Positions 34,990 to 44,893 of a DNA stretch of 64,000 nucleotides are shown one piece after another. The translations under genes and the position numbers were made by a program. This DNA comes from Thiocapsa roseopersicina (GTDB lineage Bacteria; Pseudomonadota; Gammaproteobacteria; Chromatiales; Chromatiaceae). The DNA is taken from NCBI RefSeq assembly GCF_900106925.1, contig NZ_FNNZ01000020.1:1-64000 (forward strand), written 5' to 3'. Position 1 is the stretch's first letter. The number at the start of each line of letters is the position of its first letter. The notes below the pieces were generated by a model that was not told the origin of the DNA, searched no databases, and saw nothing but the letters and a program-made list of their open reading frames with translations.

Positions 34990-36393
34990 ATGGCCGAGTA
35001 CCTCGAGAACCGGGTCTTCGACGAGATCCGAGTCGGTCAGACTGCAGAGCTTCAACGTACCTTGACGCGAGACGATATCGCGCTCTTCAGCAAGGTCTCG
35101 GGCGATCTGAATCCGACTCACATCGACGAGGAGTATGCGAAGGCGCGTGGCGCCAAAGGCGTGGTCGGTCACAGCCTTTGGGCGACCAGCCTGGTCTCCA
35201 GCCTCCTCGCGAACGTCCTGCCCGGCCCCGGGACGGTTTACCGCACCCAGGACGCGGTCTTTCATCGGACCGTCGATCTCGGCGACACCCTCACCGGCCG
35301 TGTCAAGGTCGTCGAAAAGGGACCCGAGACGCTGGTGACCTTTGCGTGCGAGGTCCTCAACCAGCGCCACGAACCTGTGATGACGGGTCTCGCCTCGGTG
35401 AATGCGCCGACCGAGAAGCTGCGGATCGAGATCCCGGATCTCGCCGAGATCTCGGTGCGCCATCACGACAGCTTCGGGGTTCTTCTGGAGCAGGCGACGC
35501 GGCTGGAGCCCGTCCCGACCGCGATCGTGCATCCGGTGGATCAGGTGTCGCTGGAAGGTGCGATGGAGGCGGCCGAGAGCGGCTTCATCCTGCCGATCCT
35601 CGTCGGACCGGAGGCGCGGATTCGAGCGATCGCCGACCAGTACGGGATCGATCTGGGCGGTGCGCGGATCATCGACGTCGAGCACAGCCATGCCGCCGCG
35701 GCCCGCGCGGTCGGCTTGGTGCGCGAGGGTGCCGCCGAGATCCTCATGAAGGGCAGTCTGCATACCGACGAGGTACTCGCCGCCGTCGTCGACCGCGTGA
35801 GCGGGATCCGCACCGAGCGGCGCATCAGCCATATCTTCCTGATGGACGTGCCGACCTATCCCAAACTCCTGCTGATCTCGGATGCGGCGGTCAATATCGC
35901 CCCCGATCTGGACGCCAAGGCGGACATCTGCCGCAACGCGATCGACCTGGCCCACACGGTGGGGGTCGAGCGACCCAAGGTCGCGATCCTCTCCGCCGTC
36001 GAGACGATACGTCCCAAGATCCAGTCGACGCTGGATGCGGCAGCGCTCTGCAAGATGGCCGATCGCGGCCAAATCACGGGCGGCATCCTGGACGGTCCGC
36101 TCGCGATGGACAACGCCATCAACCTGGAAGCGGCCCGCATCAAGAAGATCGACTCCGAGGTCGCCGGTGTGGCGGATGTCCTGATCGCCCCGGACCTGGA
36201 AGCCGGCAATATCCTCGCCAAGCAGCTCATCTTCCTGGCCAACGCCGAGGCATCCGGGATCGTGCTGGGTGCCCGGGTGCCGATCGTCCTCACCTCGCGC
36301 GCCGACAGCGTGCGGACCCGTCATGCCTCCGCGGCCACCGCTGTCCTGCATGCCCATGCGGTGCGACGCGGCCTTCATAAGGCCGGGTTTTAG
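34990..36393 (+). CDS. Bifunctional MaoC-type enoyl-CoA hydratase / phosphate acyltransferase
   Basis: A 467-aa fusion. Residues 1-150 are an R-specific enoyl-CoA hydratase domain (SKVSGDLNPTHIDEEYA, with the catalytic Asp and His). Residues about 165-465 are a phosphotransacetylase/phosphotransbutyrylase domain (VEHSHAAAARAVGLVREG, LMKGSLHTDEVL, NILAKQLIFLANAEA). This fusion is known in proteobacteria. It could turn an acyl-CoA into an acyl phosphate for the kinase encoded 18 bp downstream. The start at MAEYLENRVFDE is chosen by domain alignment. Confidence 0.92.
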   Translation: MAEYLENRVFDEIRVGQTAELQRTLTRDDIALFSKVSGDLNPTHIDEEYAKARGAKGVVGHSLWATSLVSSLLANVLPGPGTVYRTQDAVFHRTVDLGDTLTGRVKVVEKGPETLVTFACEVLNQRHEPVMTGLASVNAPTEKLRIEIPDLAEISVRHHDSFGVLLEQATRLEPVPTAIVHPVDQVSLEGAMEAAESGFILPILVGPEARIRAIADQYGIDLGGARIIDVEHSHAAAARAVGLVREGAAEILMKGSLHTDEVLAAVVDRVSGIRTERRISHIFLMDVPTYPKLLLISDAAVNIAPDLDAKADICRNAIDLAHTVGVERPKVAILSAVETIRPKIQSTLDAAALCKMADRGQITGGILDGPLAMDNAINLEAARIKKIDSEVAGVADVLIAPDLEAGNILAKQLIFLANAEASGIVLGARVPIVLTSRADSVRTRHASAATAVLHAHAVRRGLHKAGF

Positions 36394-36411
36394 AAGGCTC
36401 GGGAGACAGCC

Positions 36412-37602
36412 ATGAGCGACTTGATCCTGACGCTGAATGCCGGCTCCTCGAGCATCAAGTTTGCGGTCTATGCGGTCGAGGGCGAGGGCCTGCAGCAGAC
36501 CATGAAGGGGCAGGTCGAGGGGATCGGCACCCGACCGCATTTCGTCGCCAAATCTGCCGACGGGGCCTTATTGAGCGAGAGCTACTGGCAGCCTGTCGAG
36601 GGCGCACAGGGTCATGCGCGCGCCTTCAAGCAGATCTGGAGCTGGCTGGCATCCGCCGCGGAAGGGGCTCGGATCCAGGCTGTCGGGCACCGCGTGGCCC
36701 ACGGTGGCGAGGCGTACGCTCGGCCGGTCCTGATCGATGACGCCGTGATCGATGTCCTGACCGGCCTGATCCCGCTGGTCCCCCTGCATCAGCCCAACAA
36801 CCTAGCCGCCATCCGCGCGGTCGCGGCGGATCATCCCGATCTACCGCAGGTCGCCTGTTTCGATACCGGCTTTCATCGGGGTCGTCCGACTGTGACCGAG
36901 CAGTTCGCACTGCCGCGTGCGTTGCTTGATCGGGGGATCAAGCGCTACGGCTTCCATGGTCTCTCCTACGAGTACATCGTCGAGCGGCTCCGCGAGCTGG
37001 CTCCGGAGCTGGCCTCCGGTCGGATCGTGGTCGCGCACCTGGGTAGCGGATGCAGCATGACCGCCATGAAGGAAGGTCGCAGCGTTGAGACGACCATGAG
37101 CTTCTCGGCGCTCGACGGTGTCCCGATGGGGACACGTTGCGGCGTGCTCGACCCGGGCGTGCTCCTCTTCCTGATGCGCGAGGAGCGCATGGGCGTCTCC
37201 GATCTGGAGCGGCTGCTCTACAAGGAGTCGGGTCTGCTCGGTCTGTCGGGTGTGAGCAACGATCTGCGCGACCTGCATCGCAGCGACGACCCCAAGGCGG
37301 CCGAGGCGATCGACTATTTCGTCTACCGCATCGGGCAGACCCTGGGCGCGCTCTGCGCCGCGATCGGCGGACTCGATGCACTCGTCTTCACGGCGGGGGT
37401 CGGCGAGAACGACGCCGACATCCGTGCCCGTGTCTGTCGGGATGCCGCCTGGCTCGGCATCGCCATCGACCTGGAGGCGAATGCCGCGGGGGCGCTTTGC
37501 ATCAGTCCCGAGGGTCGGCAGCCGTCGGTCTGGGTCATCCCGACCGACGAGGAGCGGATGATCGCGACACATACCTTGCGGGTCGTTCGCGCCGCCGCCT
37601 AA
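36412..37602 (+). CDS. ackA: Acetate/propionate/butyrate kinase (AckA family)
   Basis: A 396-aa ASKHA-fold kinase producing ATP from acyl phosphate. Marks: LILTLNAGSSSIKFAVY, GHRVAHGGEAY, CFDTGFHRGRP, GIKRYGFHGLSYEYI, HLGSGCSMTAM and FTAGVGENDADIRARVC. The HLGSG motif shows Cys where many acetate kinases have Ala (GNGAS), so chain-length preference is uncertain. It forms an operon with the MaoC-phosphotransacylase. Its TAA stop lies in the left end of a MITE-like repeat (37600-37683). Confidence 0.93.
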   Translation: MSDLILTLNAGSSSIKFAVYAVEGEGLQQTMKGQVEGIGTRPHFVAKSADGALLSESYWQPVEGAQGHARAFKQIWSWLASAAEGARIQAVGHRVAHGGEAYARPVLIDDAVIDVLTGLIPLVPLHQPNNLAAIRAVAADHPDLPQVACFDTGFHRGRPTVTEQFALPRALLDRGIKRYGFHGLSYEYIVERLRELAPELASGRIVVAHLGSGCSMTAMKEGRSVETTMSFSALDGVPMGTRCGVLDPGVLLFLMREERMGVSDLERLLYKESGLLGLSGVSNDLRDLHRSDDPKAAEAIDYFVYRIGQTLGALCAAIGGLDALVFTAGVGENDADIRARVCRDAAWLGIAIDLEANAAGALCISPEGRQPSVWVIPTDEERMIATHTLRVVRAAA

Positions 37603-37683
37603 ACCGCGTCCAGAGCGACATGCGTCATTTTCATTTTGCGTTTGGCTTCGAAGATGTCCTCGATCTCGGTGGGGCGCGGTTTA
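37600..37683. repeat. 84-bp MITE-like element, second copy
   Basis: TAAACCGCG (37600-37608) is inverted at 37675-37683 (CGCGGTTTA). The left 25 bp resemble the element at 23486-23574 (TAAACCGCGyCCAGmGCG). The centre has diverged. As at the first copy, the upstream gene ends in the TAA of the element. Confidence 0.55.
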
Positions 37684-37723
37684 AACAGCCCTTTCTTGCT
37701 GAATCATTTCATCGGAACTGCAC

Positions 37724-38503
37724 ATGATCGATCAAGACTATTTTTCCCTTGCCGGCAAGAAGGGCCTGATCCTCGGGATCGCCAACGAGCACTCCATCGC
37801 CTATGGGTGCGCCCGCGCCTTCAGAACCCTGGGTGCCGATCTGGCCGTGACCTATCTCAACGAGAAGGCGAAGCCCTTTGTCGAGCCCTGCGCCCAAGCG
37901 GTCGAGGCCAGCCTCTTTCTGCCGTGCGACGTGACCCAAGAGGGCCAGCTCGAAGGGGTCTTCGAGACGATTCGTGAGCGTTGGGGCCGGATTGACTTCG
38001 CCGTGCATTCCATCGCCTTTGCACCGCGCGAGGATCTTCAGGGCCGGCTGGTCGACAGCTCCGCGCACGGCTTCGGCGTGGCCGTCGATGTCTCGGCCCA
38101 TTCCTTCCTGCGGATGTCCAGGCTCGCCGAGCCCCTCATGACCGACGGCGGCTCCCTCTTCGCGATGACCTTCTACGGCTCCGAGCGGGTGGTAAAGACC
38201 TACAACCTGATGGGGCCGGTCAAGGCCGCGCTCGAGTCAGCGGTGCGCTACACCGCCGACGAGCTCGGCCCGAAGAACATCCGGGCCTTCGCCGTGTCGC
38301 CCGGACCGCTGGCGACCCGTGCGGCATCCGGTCTCAAGGACTTCGACGAGTTGATGGAGGAGGCCCGAGCCAAGTCACCGCTCGGTCGACTCGCGACGAT
38401 CGACGACGTCGGTGCGGTTACGGCCATGCTGGCGACCCGCACCGGCGTGATGCTGACGGGCCAGACCATTTACGTGGACGGCGGTTACCACATCAAGGGT
38501 TGA
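37724..38503 (+). CDS. fabI: Enoyl-[acyl-carrier-protein] reductase FabI
   Basis: A 259-aa short-chain dehydrogenase family enzyme reducing trans-2-enoyl-ACP with NADH in fatty acid elongation. FabI marks: KKGLILGIANEHSIAYGCAR (nucleotide site), HSIAFAPREDLQGRLVD, and the catalytic pair in TYNLMGPVK (Tyr-x6-Lys). The conserved first Tyr is in FYGSERV. It lies 120 bp after ackA, separated by the repeat element. Confidence 0.93.
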   Translation: MIDQDYFSLAGKKGLILGIANEHSIAYGCARAFRTLGADLAVTYLNEKAKPFVEPCAQAVEASLFLPCDVTQEGQLEGVFETIRERWGRIDFAVHSIAFAPREDLQGRLVDSSAHGFGVAVDVSAHSFLRMSRLAEPLMTDGGSLFAMTFYGSERVVKTYNLMGPVKAALESAVRYTADELGPKNIRAFAVSPGPLATRAASGLKDFDELMEEARAKSPLGRLATIDDVGAVTAMLATRTGVMLTGQTIYVDGGYHIKG

Positions 38504-38586
38504 GATCGCGATCGGGCCTTCGATCGGGAGTCGACGTCGTGACCGGATCCATACCGAGAAACGCACTGATTCAGCGGAGCAATGCC

Positions 38587-41031
38587 ATGTTCGATGTCGC
38601 CGATTTCGCCAAGTATTCGGATCCCTTCAAGCTGCTCGCTCAACCCCTCGACCCTAAGGACGTCTTCGATGCCTGGGCCCGAGTCCTGCCGCTGTCTCGA
38701 CCCTCGACGAACGGCGCCGAGGACAAGTCTGCCGACGCCGGTTTGCCCGACCTCAAGGTCGACGAGTACGCCGACTACGTGCGGGACCTGGAGCGGATCC
38801 TTCAGGCCCATGGTTGGCAGGCGTCCGAGAGCACGCTGACCAACATTCGCAAGAACATCGACGCCTGGACCAAGATCAGCGGCGCCTTCATGACGCCCAT
38901 GCTGGGCAAGCACTGGCTTGACTACACTTTGGATGCCGCGCAGCGTTCGGTGCTCTACACCGATGCCTTGCGTCAGCGGGGCAACCTCTTCGTCGAGCAT
39001 GAAGAGGGCAGCAACAAGACGGTGCTGAGCTGGGATCACGAGATGGTCGTCGACGGCACCAAGCTGGCGCGTCCGGTCAACTATTCGCTGGTCCGGATCG
39101 TCCCGCCGGCCGGCGTCGCGGTGCGCGAAGACGGTCGGCCCTACATCATCATCGATCCTCGCGCGGGCCACGGCTCGGGAATCGGTGGATTCAAGAACGA
39201 AAGCGAAGTGGGTGCCGCGATTCATCAGGGCCATCCGACCTATTTCGTGACCTTCACACGCCTGCCCGTGCCCGGCCAGACCCTCGCTGACGTCACCGCG
39301 GCCGAGGCCGACTTCGTCCGGGAGGTACGTCGGCGCCATCCGGATTCGCCCAAACCCGTCGTGATCGGCAACTGTCAGGGCGGCTGGGCAGCCATGCTGC
39401 TGGCTGCGACCAACCCGGACATCACGGGTCCGGTCGTCGCGAACGGCGCGCCGCTCTCCTATTGGGCCGGTCAAAAGGGCAAGAACCCGATGCGTTATCT
39501 GGGCGGCCTGGTGGGCGGCGCCACCACCGTGAAGCTCCTCTCGGATCTCGGCAACGGCCAGTTCGACGGGGCCAACCTGGTTTCGAACTTCGAGCGCTTG
39601 AGCCCGAGCAATACCTGGTGGTCGAAGTACTACAGTCTCTGGGATCAGGTCGACACTGAGGTCCCGCGGTTCGTCGGCTTCGAGCGCTGGTGGGGCAGTT
39701 TCTACTTCATGACCCCGGCCGAGATCAGCTGGATCGTCGAGAATCTCTTCGTCGGCAATCGTCTCGGGCGGGGTTGCGCCAATCTCAACGAACGCACCCA
39801 TGTGGATCTGCGCAACATCAACTCCCCCATCATCATCTTCGCCTCGCACGGGGACAACATCACACCGCCGCAGCAGGCGCTGGGATGGATCGCGGATCAC
39901 TACAAGGATGTCGAGGAGATCCGGGCCCGCGGACAGCGCATCCTCTATACGCTGCACGAGAATGTCGGCCACCTGGGGATCTTCGTCTCCTCGTCGGTCG
40001 CCAAAAAGGAGCATGACCAGATCATCTCCACACTCAAGGCGATCGAGGCCCTCGCCCCCGGGCTCTACGAGATGGTCATCGCCGAGGTCCAGGGCGAAGG
40101 GGTCGAGAAGTCCTTCAAGGTGGCCTTTGCCGAGCGCAGTATCGAGCAGATGATGGAGCAGACCGGCGGGGACGATTCCAATCGACCCTTCGCGGCGGTT
40201 GCCCGTTTCTCCGAGATCGGCACCGAGATCTATGACCTGACCCTACGCCCCATCGTCCAGGCGATCAGCAACGAGACCAGTGCCAAGTTGCTCGCCGATA
40301 CCAGCCCGATGCGGATGCAACGATGGCTCGAGAGCGATCGCAACCCCCTGATGCAGCCCGTGCAGGGGCTGGCGGAGGATGTCCGCAAGCAACGCCGCCC
40401 GGCCGCGGACGACAACCCCTTCCGGATGATGGAGCGGGCGGGTGCCGGTCTGGTCACCCAGTGGTTGGACAACGCGCGCGACATGCAGAACGCCATGATC
40501 GAGTGGAACTTCCACCTGCTCTGGGGTGCGCCGCCCGTGCAGGCCATGGGCGAGCGGCTCAGCAGGACCGTCAGCGAAGCGCCGCGCGAGGATCTGCGGA
40601 CCCTGACCTCCGTCCAGGACGCGCTCGATCGGATCGAGCTTGGCGACTTCGCGGACGGCGTGATCCGCATGCTGATCTTCTTGGCGAGCTCGCGTAAAGA
40701 GGTGCGGCGTTCCCGTTTGGAGCGCTCCAACCGGATGCTGATGGCGACGGAACCCTTTGCGAGCATGAAGGCGAAGCACCGCACGCGCATGATCCACAAG
40801 GAAAGCCTGATCGTCGGCTACGAGCCCGAGGCGGCGATGGCCGCCTTGCCGAAGCTGATCCTCTCGATGGAGGATCGGCGCCGCGCGATGGCCCTCTGCG
40901 AAGAGATCGCCGGTTCTCGCGACGAGATGAGTCCGGAGACGCTCGCGATGCTCGATCGCTTGGCTCGGGTGCTGGACCTGGAGTCATCGCCCGCGTTGGT
41001 CGAAACCGAAACCCTGCGTCGGATCGCCTGA
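38587..41031 (+). CDS. DUF3141 protein, PHA-synthase-like alpha/beta hydrolase
   Basis: An 814-aa protein. The alpha/beta hydrolase core (residues about 180-470) has nucleophile elbow VVIGNCQGGWAAMLLAAT: a G-x-C-x-G-G box as in PHA synthases, with Cys instead of Ser. A DHYKDVEEIRARG region and LHENVGHLGIFVSS supply candidate acid and His. The C-terminal 340 residues are helical. DUF3141 proteins occur in organisms with PHA and acyl-CoA genes, but no activity is proven. The start at MFDVADFAKYSD is preferred over upstream Met codons because the preceding 29 codons are not protein-like. Confidence 0.85.
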   Translation: MFDVADFAKYSDPFKLLAQPLDPKDVFDAWARVLPLSRPSTNGAEDKSADAGLPDLKVDEYADYVRDLERILQAHGWQASESTLTNIRKNIDAWTKISGAFMTPMLGKHWLDYTLDAAQRSVLYTDALRQRGNLFVEHEEGSNKTVLSWDHEMVVDGTKLARPVNYSLVRIVPPAGVAVREDGRPYIIIDPRAGHGSGIGGFKNESEVGAAIHQGHPTYFVTFTRLPVPGQTLADVTAAEADFVREVRRRHPDSPKPVVIGNCQGGWAAMLLAATNPDITGPVVANGAPLSYWAGQKGKNPMRYLGGLVGGATTVKLLSDLGNGQFDGANLVSNFERLSPSNTWWSKYYSLWDQVDTEVPRFVGFERWWGSFYFMTPAEISWIVENLFVGNRLGRGCANLNERTHVDLRNINSPIIIFASHGDNITPPQQALGWIADHYKDVEEIRARGQRILYTLHENVGHLGIFVSSSVAKKEHDQIISTLKAIEALAPGLYEMVIAEVQGEGVEKSFKVAFAERSIEQMMEQTGGDDSNRPFAAVARFSEIGTEIYDLTLRPIVQAISNETSAKLLADTSPMRMQRWLESDRNPLMQPVQGLAEDVRKQRRPAADDNPFRMMERAGAGLVTQWLDNARDMQNAMIEWNFHLLWGAPPVQAMGERLSRTVSEAPREDLRTLTSVQDALDRIELGDFADGVIRMLIFLASSRKEVRRSRLERSNRMLMATEPFASMKAKHRTRMIHKESLIVGYEPEAAMAALPKLILSMEDRRRAMALCEEIAGSRDEMSPETLAMLDRLARVLDLESSPALVETETLRRIA

Positions 41032-41138
41032 GGCCGCAGAGCAGGGCGGGTCGGTCGACGGCGGATTGACCTGCCCCCGCATTCGAAGCCGAGCCGCCAT
41101 GCGGGCGCGGCTAAATCGCGATCGAGCGAGGAGCGCGA

Positions 41139-42089
41139 ATGACGAACGAGCGTGACCGGCGGATCCCGCAGCCCCTGCGCGATTGGCTCTTTGCCCAGCG
41201 CGAGGCCAAGCACAAGGCCCGCGAGCATGGCTATCGGCGCACGGCCACCAATACACGCGAGGCATGGGATCTGCTGACCCGTCGGTTCGTGACCGAGTCC
41301 CCCGAGGTCGCTTGGGTGCGCGACGACCTTATCCCGGGTCCGGACTATCGCGTGCCGGTGAGGGTCTATCACCCGCGACCGGATCGGCCGCTCCCGGTGG
41401 CCCTCTTCGTCCATGGCGGCGGCCATATCGCCGGCGGCGTCTCTCTATACGATCCGATCGCCCGACGATTGGCGCTTGCGGCGAATCGGGTGGTGGTCTC
41501 GATCGAGTACCGACTGGCACCCGAATGCCCCTATCCGGCCGCACTCAAGGACACCATGGCCTGTGCGAAACGGGTTTTTCCGCTGCTCGGGAATCTCGAC
41601 ATGCCTTATGAGCCGCGTCTGGCTTTGACGGGCGACAGCGGCGGGGGTGCGCTCTGTGCGACCGTGTCTCATCTGGCGCAGTTCGACGCGGGCATGAGCA
41701 TCGAGCGTCAGGTGCTCCTGTACCCGAGCCTGGATTACACCCTCTCGCAACCCTCGGTGACCGAGAACGGGGACGGTTACCTCTTGGAGCGCGAGCGGAT
41801 CCTCTGGATGTTCGATGCCTATCTCCAGAATGCCGAGGATCGGCGCGCCATCTCGCCGCTCTATATGGACCTGACCCCGGACTATCCCGCGACGCTGGTG
41901 ATCACCGGCGAATTCGATCCGTTGCGCGACGAGGGCATTGCCTACGCCGACCGCTTGGAGCTTCACGGGATCCGCGCGGAGAAGCGGGTCATGCCGGGGA
42001 TGATCCATGGGTTCCTGAACCTCGAGGCCATGGTCCCGGAGACCTGTGCCGAGGTTTACGACACGATCGGTGCGTTCTTGAACGCTTGA
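41139..42089 (+). CDS. Alpha/beta hydrolase of the hormone-sensitive lipase (family IV) type
   Basis: A 316-aa esterase. The oxyanion motif is VHGGGHIAGG, the nucleophile loop LTGDSGGGALCA, the acid in GEFDPLRDEG and the His in MIHGFLNLEAM, all standard for HSL-type carboxylesterases. It lies 107 bp after DUF3141 and could cleave short or medium acyl esters related to that block. Natural substrate unknown. Confidence 0.88.
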   Translation: MTNERDRRIPQPLRDWLFAQREAKHKAREHGYRRTATNTREAWDLLTRRFVTESPEVAWVRDDLIPGPDYRVPVRVYHPRPDRPLPVALFVHGGGHIAGGVSLYDPIARRLALAANRVVVSIEYRLAPECPYPAALKDTMACAKRVFPLLGNLDMPYEPRLALTGDSGGGALCATVSHLAQFDAGMSIERQVLLYPSLDYTLSQPSVTENGDGYLLERERILWMFDAYLQNAEDRRAISPLYMDLTPDYPATLVITGEFDPLRDEGIAYADRLELHGIRAEKRVMPGMIHGFLNLEAMVPETCAEVYDTIGAFLNA

Positions 42090-42162
42090 TGGCCCACGCA
42101 GGCACGCGCTGCGATGAGCAGGCGCAGCGCATCCGACTTCCAACAGCAGTCGAGACACATCC

Positions 42163-44202
42163 ATGAGCAGCACATTCGGACCCGGGCGTTCAGCGTCCGA
42201 CGCCACCGCCGACCCGGCGCCCAAGGCGCACCCGATGACCGAGCGCGCGTCCGGAGGCCACGCCGAGCGCGGCAAGCTGGTCACCGCATCGGATGCCGTT
42301 CGGCTGATCCGCAACGGCGATACGGTCGCGACCGGTGGATTCGTCGGAATCGGTTTCGCCGAGGCGGTTGCGCGCGCTCTGGAACAACGCTTCCTGGACA
42401 CCGGCGCGCCGCGCGATCTGACCCTGGTCTATGCGGCGGGGCAGGGTGACGGCAAGGAGCGCGGGCTCAATCACTTGGGGCACGCGGGCTTGGTCCGTCG
42501 GGTCATCGGCGGCCACTGGGGACTTGTGCCGAAGCTCCAGGCGCTGGTCAATTCCGGATCGATCGAGGGCTACAACCTGCCCCAGGGTGTGCTCGCCCAT
42601 CTTTTCCGCGATATTGCCGCCGGCAAGCCGGGCACCATCACGCGGGTCGGTTTGGAGACCTTCGTGGATCCGCGCAACGGCGGCGGTCGGCTCAATGCCC
42701 GGACCACCGAGGAGCTGGTCCGAATTCTGGAGATCGACGGCGAGGAGTATCTCTTCTACAAGGCATTCCCGATCGACGTCGCCATTGTCCGCGGGACGAC
42801 CGCCGACCCGGACGGCAACGTCACCATCGAGAAGGAGGCCCTGGTCCTGGAATCGCTTGCCCTTGCGACCGCGGCACACAACTCGGGCGGGATGGTGATC
42901 GTGCAGGTCGAACGGATCGCCGATCGGCACACCCTTAACCCGCGTCAGGTGCGTATCCCGGGGATCCTGGTCGATTGCGTCGTGGTCGCGCCGCCCGAGC
43001 ATCACTGGCAGACCTTTGCCGAGCCCTACAGCCCGGCCTTCAGCGCCGAGATCCGGGTGCCGATGCAGTCGATCGCCGCTTTGCCGCTGAATGCGCGCAA
43101 GGTGATCGCGCGGCGTGCCGCCTTAGAGCTGCGACCGAACGCCGTGGTCAATCTCGGCATCGGGATGCCCGAGGGGATCGCCAACGTGGCGAACGAGGAG
43201 GGCATCCTCGACTATGTCACCCTCACGGCCGAGCCAGGTCTGATCGGCGGCCTACCGGCCGGCGGTCTCAACTTCGGGGCCGGGACCAATATCGCCGCCC
43301 TGGTCGACCAGCCGGCCCAGTTCGACTTCTACGACGGCGGCGGGCTGGATCTGGCCTTCCTCGGTCTGGCGCAGACCGATGCGCAAGGCAACGTCAACGT
43401 CAGCCGCTTCGGTCCCAAGCTGGCCGGGGCCGGCGGCTTCATCGACATCAGTCAGAACGCCAAAAAGCTGGTCTTCGTAGGAACCTTTACCACCGCGAAG
43501 GGCGCGATGCGGATCGGCGACGGCCGGATTGTCTTAGGGGAGGGCGACGGCGGACGCAAGTTCATCGAGCAGGTGGAGCAGGTCACCTTCAGCGGCGAGC
43601 GTGCCCGACGGGTCGGGCAGCCCGTTCTCTACATCACCGAGCGCTGTGTCTTCGCGATGCGTCCCGACGGCATGACCCTGGTCGAGATCGCACCCGGCGT
43701 GGATCTGGATCGCGACATCCTCGCCCACATGGGTTTCCTTCCACGGATCGCCGAACCCCTGAAGACCATGGATCTGCGGATCTTCATCGACCGTCCGATG
43801 GGGCTCGAGAAGGATCTGCTGGAGATCCCGCTTGCCGATCGTCTGGTCTACGAATCCGACCAGAACCTGCTTTTCATCAACCTGGAGGCCTTCGCGGTCC
43901 ATGAGCCGGGCGACATCGAGCGCATCCGCGCCGCGGTCGAGTCGGTCGTCGAGCCGTTGGGGCACAAGGTCTATGCCGTCGTGAACTACGACAACTTCAC
44001 GATTCGCCCGGACTTGGTCGGCGCCTACACCGGGATGGTCGAGGACCTGGTGGATCGCTTCTATGTCGACATCACCCGCTACACGACCAGCGTCTTCCTG
44101 CGCATGAAGCTCGGGGAGTCACTCGCGGCACGGGGCCTGGCCCCGCATATCTACGAGAGCCGCGACGAGGCCAGGCGCGGAATCGAGCCGATGAAGGGCT
44201 AA
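42163..44202 (+). CDS. Acyl-CoA:acetate/3-ketoacid CoA-transferase with extra C-terminal domain
   Basis: A 679-aa family I CoA-transferase in which alpha and beta halves are fused, like propionate CoA-transferase. It starts with [20 protein letters not shown]; the catalytic Glu lies in [19 protein letters not shown]. About 150 further residues (from about 530, [19 protein letters not shown] to [10 protein letters not shown]) follow the normal end and are not part of the family fold. It can move CoA between short acids and acyl-CoA. The first 35 residues are low-complexity; Met-25 is an alternative start. Confidence 0.9.
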   Translation: MSSTFGPGRSASDATADPAPKAHPMTERASGGHAERGKLVTASDAVRLIRNGDTVATGGFVGIGFAEAVARALEQRFLDTGAPRDLTLVYAAGQGDGKERGLNHLGHAGLVRRVIGGHWGLVPKLQALVNSGSIEGYNLPQGVLAHLFRDIAAGKPGTITRVGLETFVDPRNGGGRLNARTTEELVRILEIDGEEYLFYKAFPIDVAIVRGTTADPDGNVTIEKEALVLESLALATAAHNSGGMVIVQVERIADRHTLNPRQVRIPGILVDCVVVAPPEHHWQTFAEPYSPAFSAEIRVPMQSIAALPLNARKVIARRAALELRPNAVVNLGIGMPEGIANVANEEGILDYVTLTAEPGLIGGLPAGGLNFGAGTNIAALVDQPAQFDFYDGGGLDLAFLGLAQTDAQGNVNVSRFGPKLAGAGGFIDISQNAKKLVFVGTFTTAKGAMRIGDGRIVLGEGDGGRKFIEQVEQVTFSGERARRVGQPVLYITERCVFAMRPDGMTLVEIAPGVDLDRDILAHMGFLPRIAEPLKTMDLRIFIDRPMGLEKDLLEIPLADRLVYESDQNLLFINLEAFAVHEPGDIERIRAAVESVVEPLGHKVYAVVNYDNFTIRPDLVGAYTGMVEDLVDRFYVDITRYTTSVFLRMKLGESLAARGLAPHIYESRDEARRGIEPMKG

Positions 44203-44206
44203 TCCG

Positions 44207-44845
44207 ATGCCCGTTGCACATCCCTTTCTGCGCAAAGCATTCCCTTACTTCAAGTGGACGGTCTTCGGTCTGCTCGGCATCAACGTCATCCTTTTCTTCA
44301 CCGAGCAGACCTTCGTCGAGGGGTTGGACAGCCTGGCCTGGCTCACCCTGCTGCTGTTGTTCGAGTGGGAGACCAGTCAGCTCGACAAACCCTATGTCTC
44401 GCGTTGGGAGAAATGGGGCATTCATGCCGGGCGCATCCTGGCTTACGGCCTGATTCTGCACAGCGCGGTGGGTTATGGCGCGGCGGACTACATCACCGAG
44501 CACGGCCCGGTCGATCTCTGGAACGCCATGACCTGGATCGGGATCGTGCTGCTCCTCGAGTACGATGTCTACTCGCCGGGCGAGTATGCCCGTTGGGAGT
44601 GGTATCTGCGCAACGGAGCCAAGCTGGTGCTCTATGCGGCCCTCTTCGTCTTCGCCCTGCTCTGGGGGCTCGATGGCGAATGGCTGGATACCTATGACGC
44701 CCTGCTCTGGATCCTCTGCTTCTTCGCTATCGAAATCAACGTACTGGAGTTCGAGGAGGAGATTCCTTACCGCGATGCTCCCGATGATGACCCCGCGACC
44801 GCCGAAGCCTCGCCCGCAGCGGGCCCGGCGTCCGAGGAGGTCTAA
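44207..44845 (+). CDS. Integral membrane protein, function unknown
   Basis: A 212-aa protein with about five or six transmembrane helices (for example KWTVFGLLGINVILFF, LAWLTLLLLFEWE, WIGIVLLLEYDVY, LVLYAALFVFALLWG, LLWILCFFAIEINVLEF). Several Glu and Asp lie at membrane borders (LFEWETSQLD, EYDVYSPGEYARWEW). It starts 4 bp after the CoA-transferase stop, so co-translation is likely. I do not recognise the family. Confidence 0.72.
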   Translation: MPVAHPFLRKAFPYFKWTVFGLLGINVILFFTEQTFVEGLDSLAWLTLLLLFEWETSQLDKPYVSRWEKWGIHAGRILAYGLILHSAVGYGAADYITEHGPVDLWNAMTWIGIVLLLEYDVYSPGEYARWEWYLRNGAKLVLYAALFVFALLWGLDGEWLDTYDALLWILCFFAIEINVLEFEEEIPYRDAPDDDPATAEASPAAGPASEEV

Positions 44846-44853
44846 GCACGGAG

Positions 44854-44880
44854 GGCGTCGACCCGGTCGGGTCGGACGCC
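44854..44880 (+). terminator. Strong stem-loop ending the acyl-CoA operon
   Basis: GGCGTCGACCC (44854-44864), loop of 4, GGGTC and GACGCC (44869-44880, one bulged G): an 11-bp stem placed 8 bp after the stop at 44845. No clear T-run, so termination may be inefficient or Rho-assisted. Confidence 0.5.
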
Positions 44881-44893
44881 TCGCCGTCATCTG

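Noticed and set aside
42975-43904. 309-codon plus-strand frame in another phase
   Set aside because: It is a shadow of the CoA-transferase, with an Arg/Gly-rich, non-protein-like sequence.
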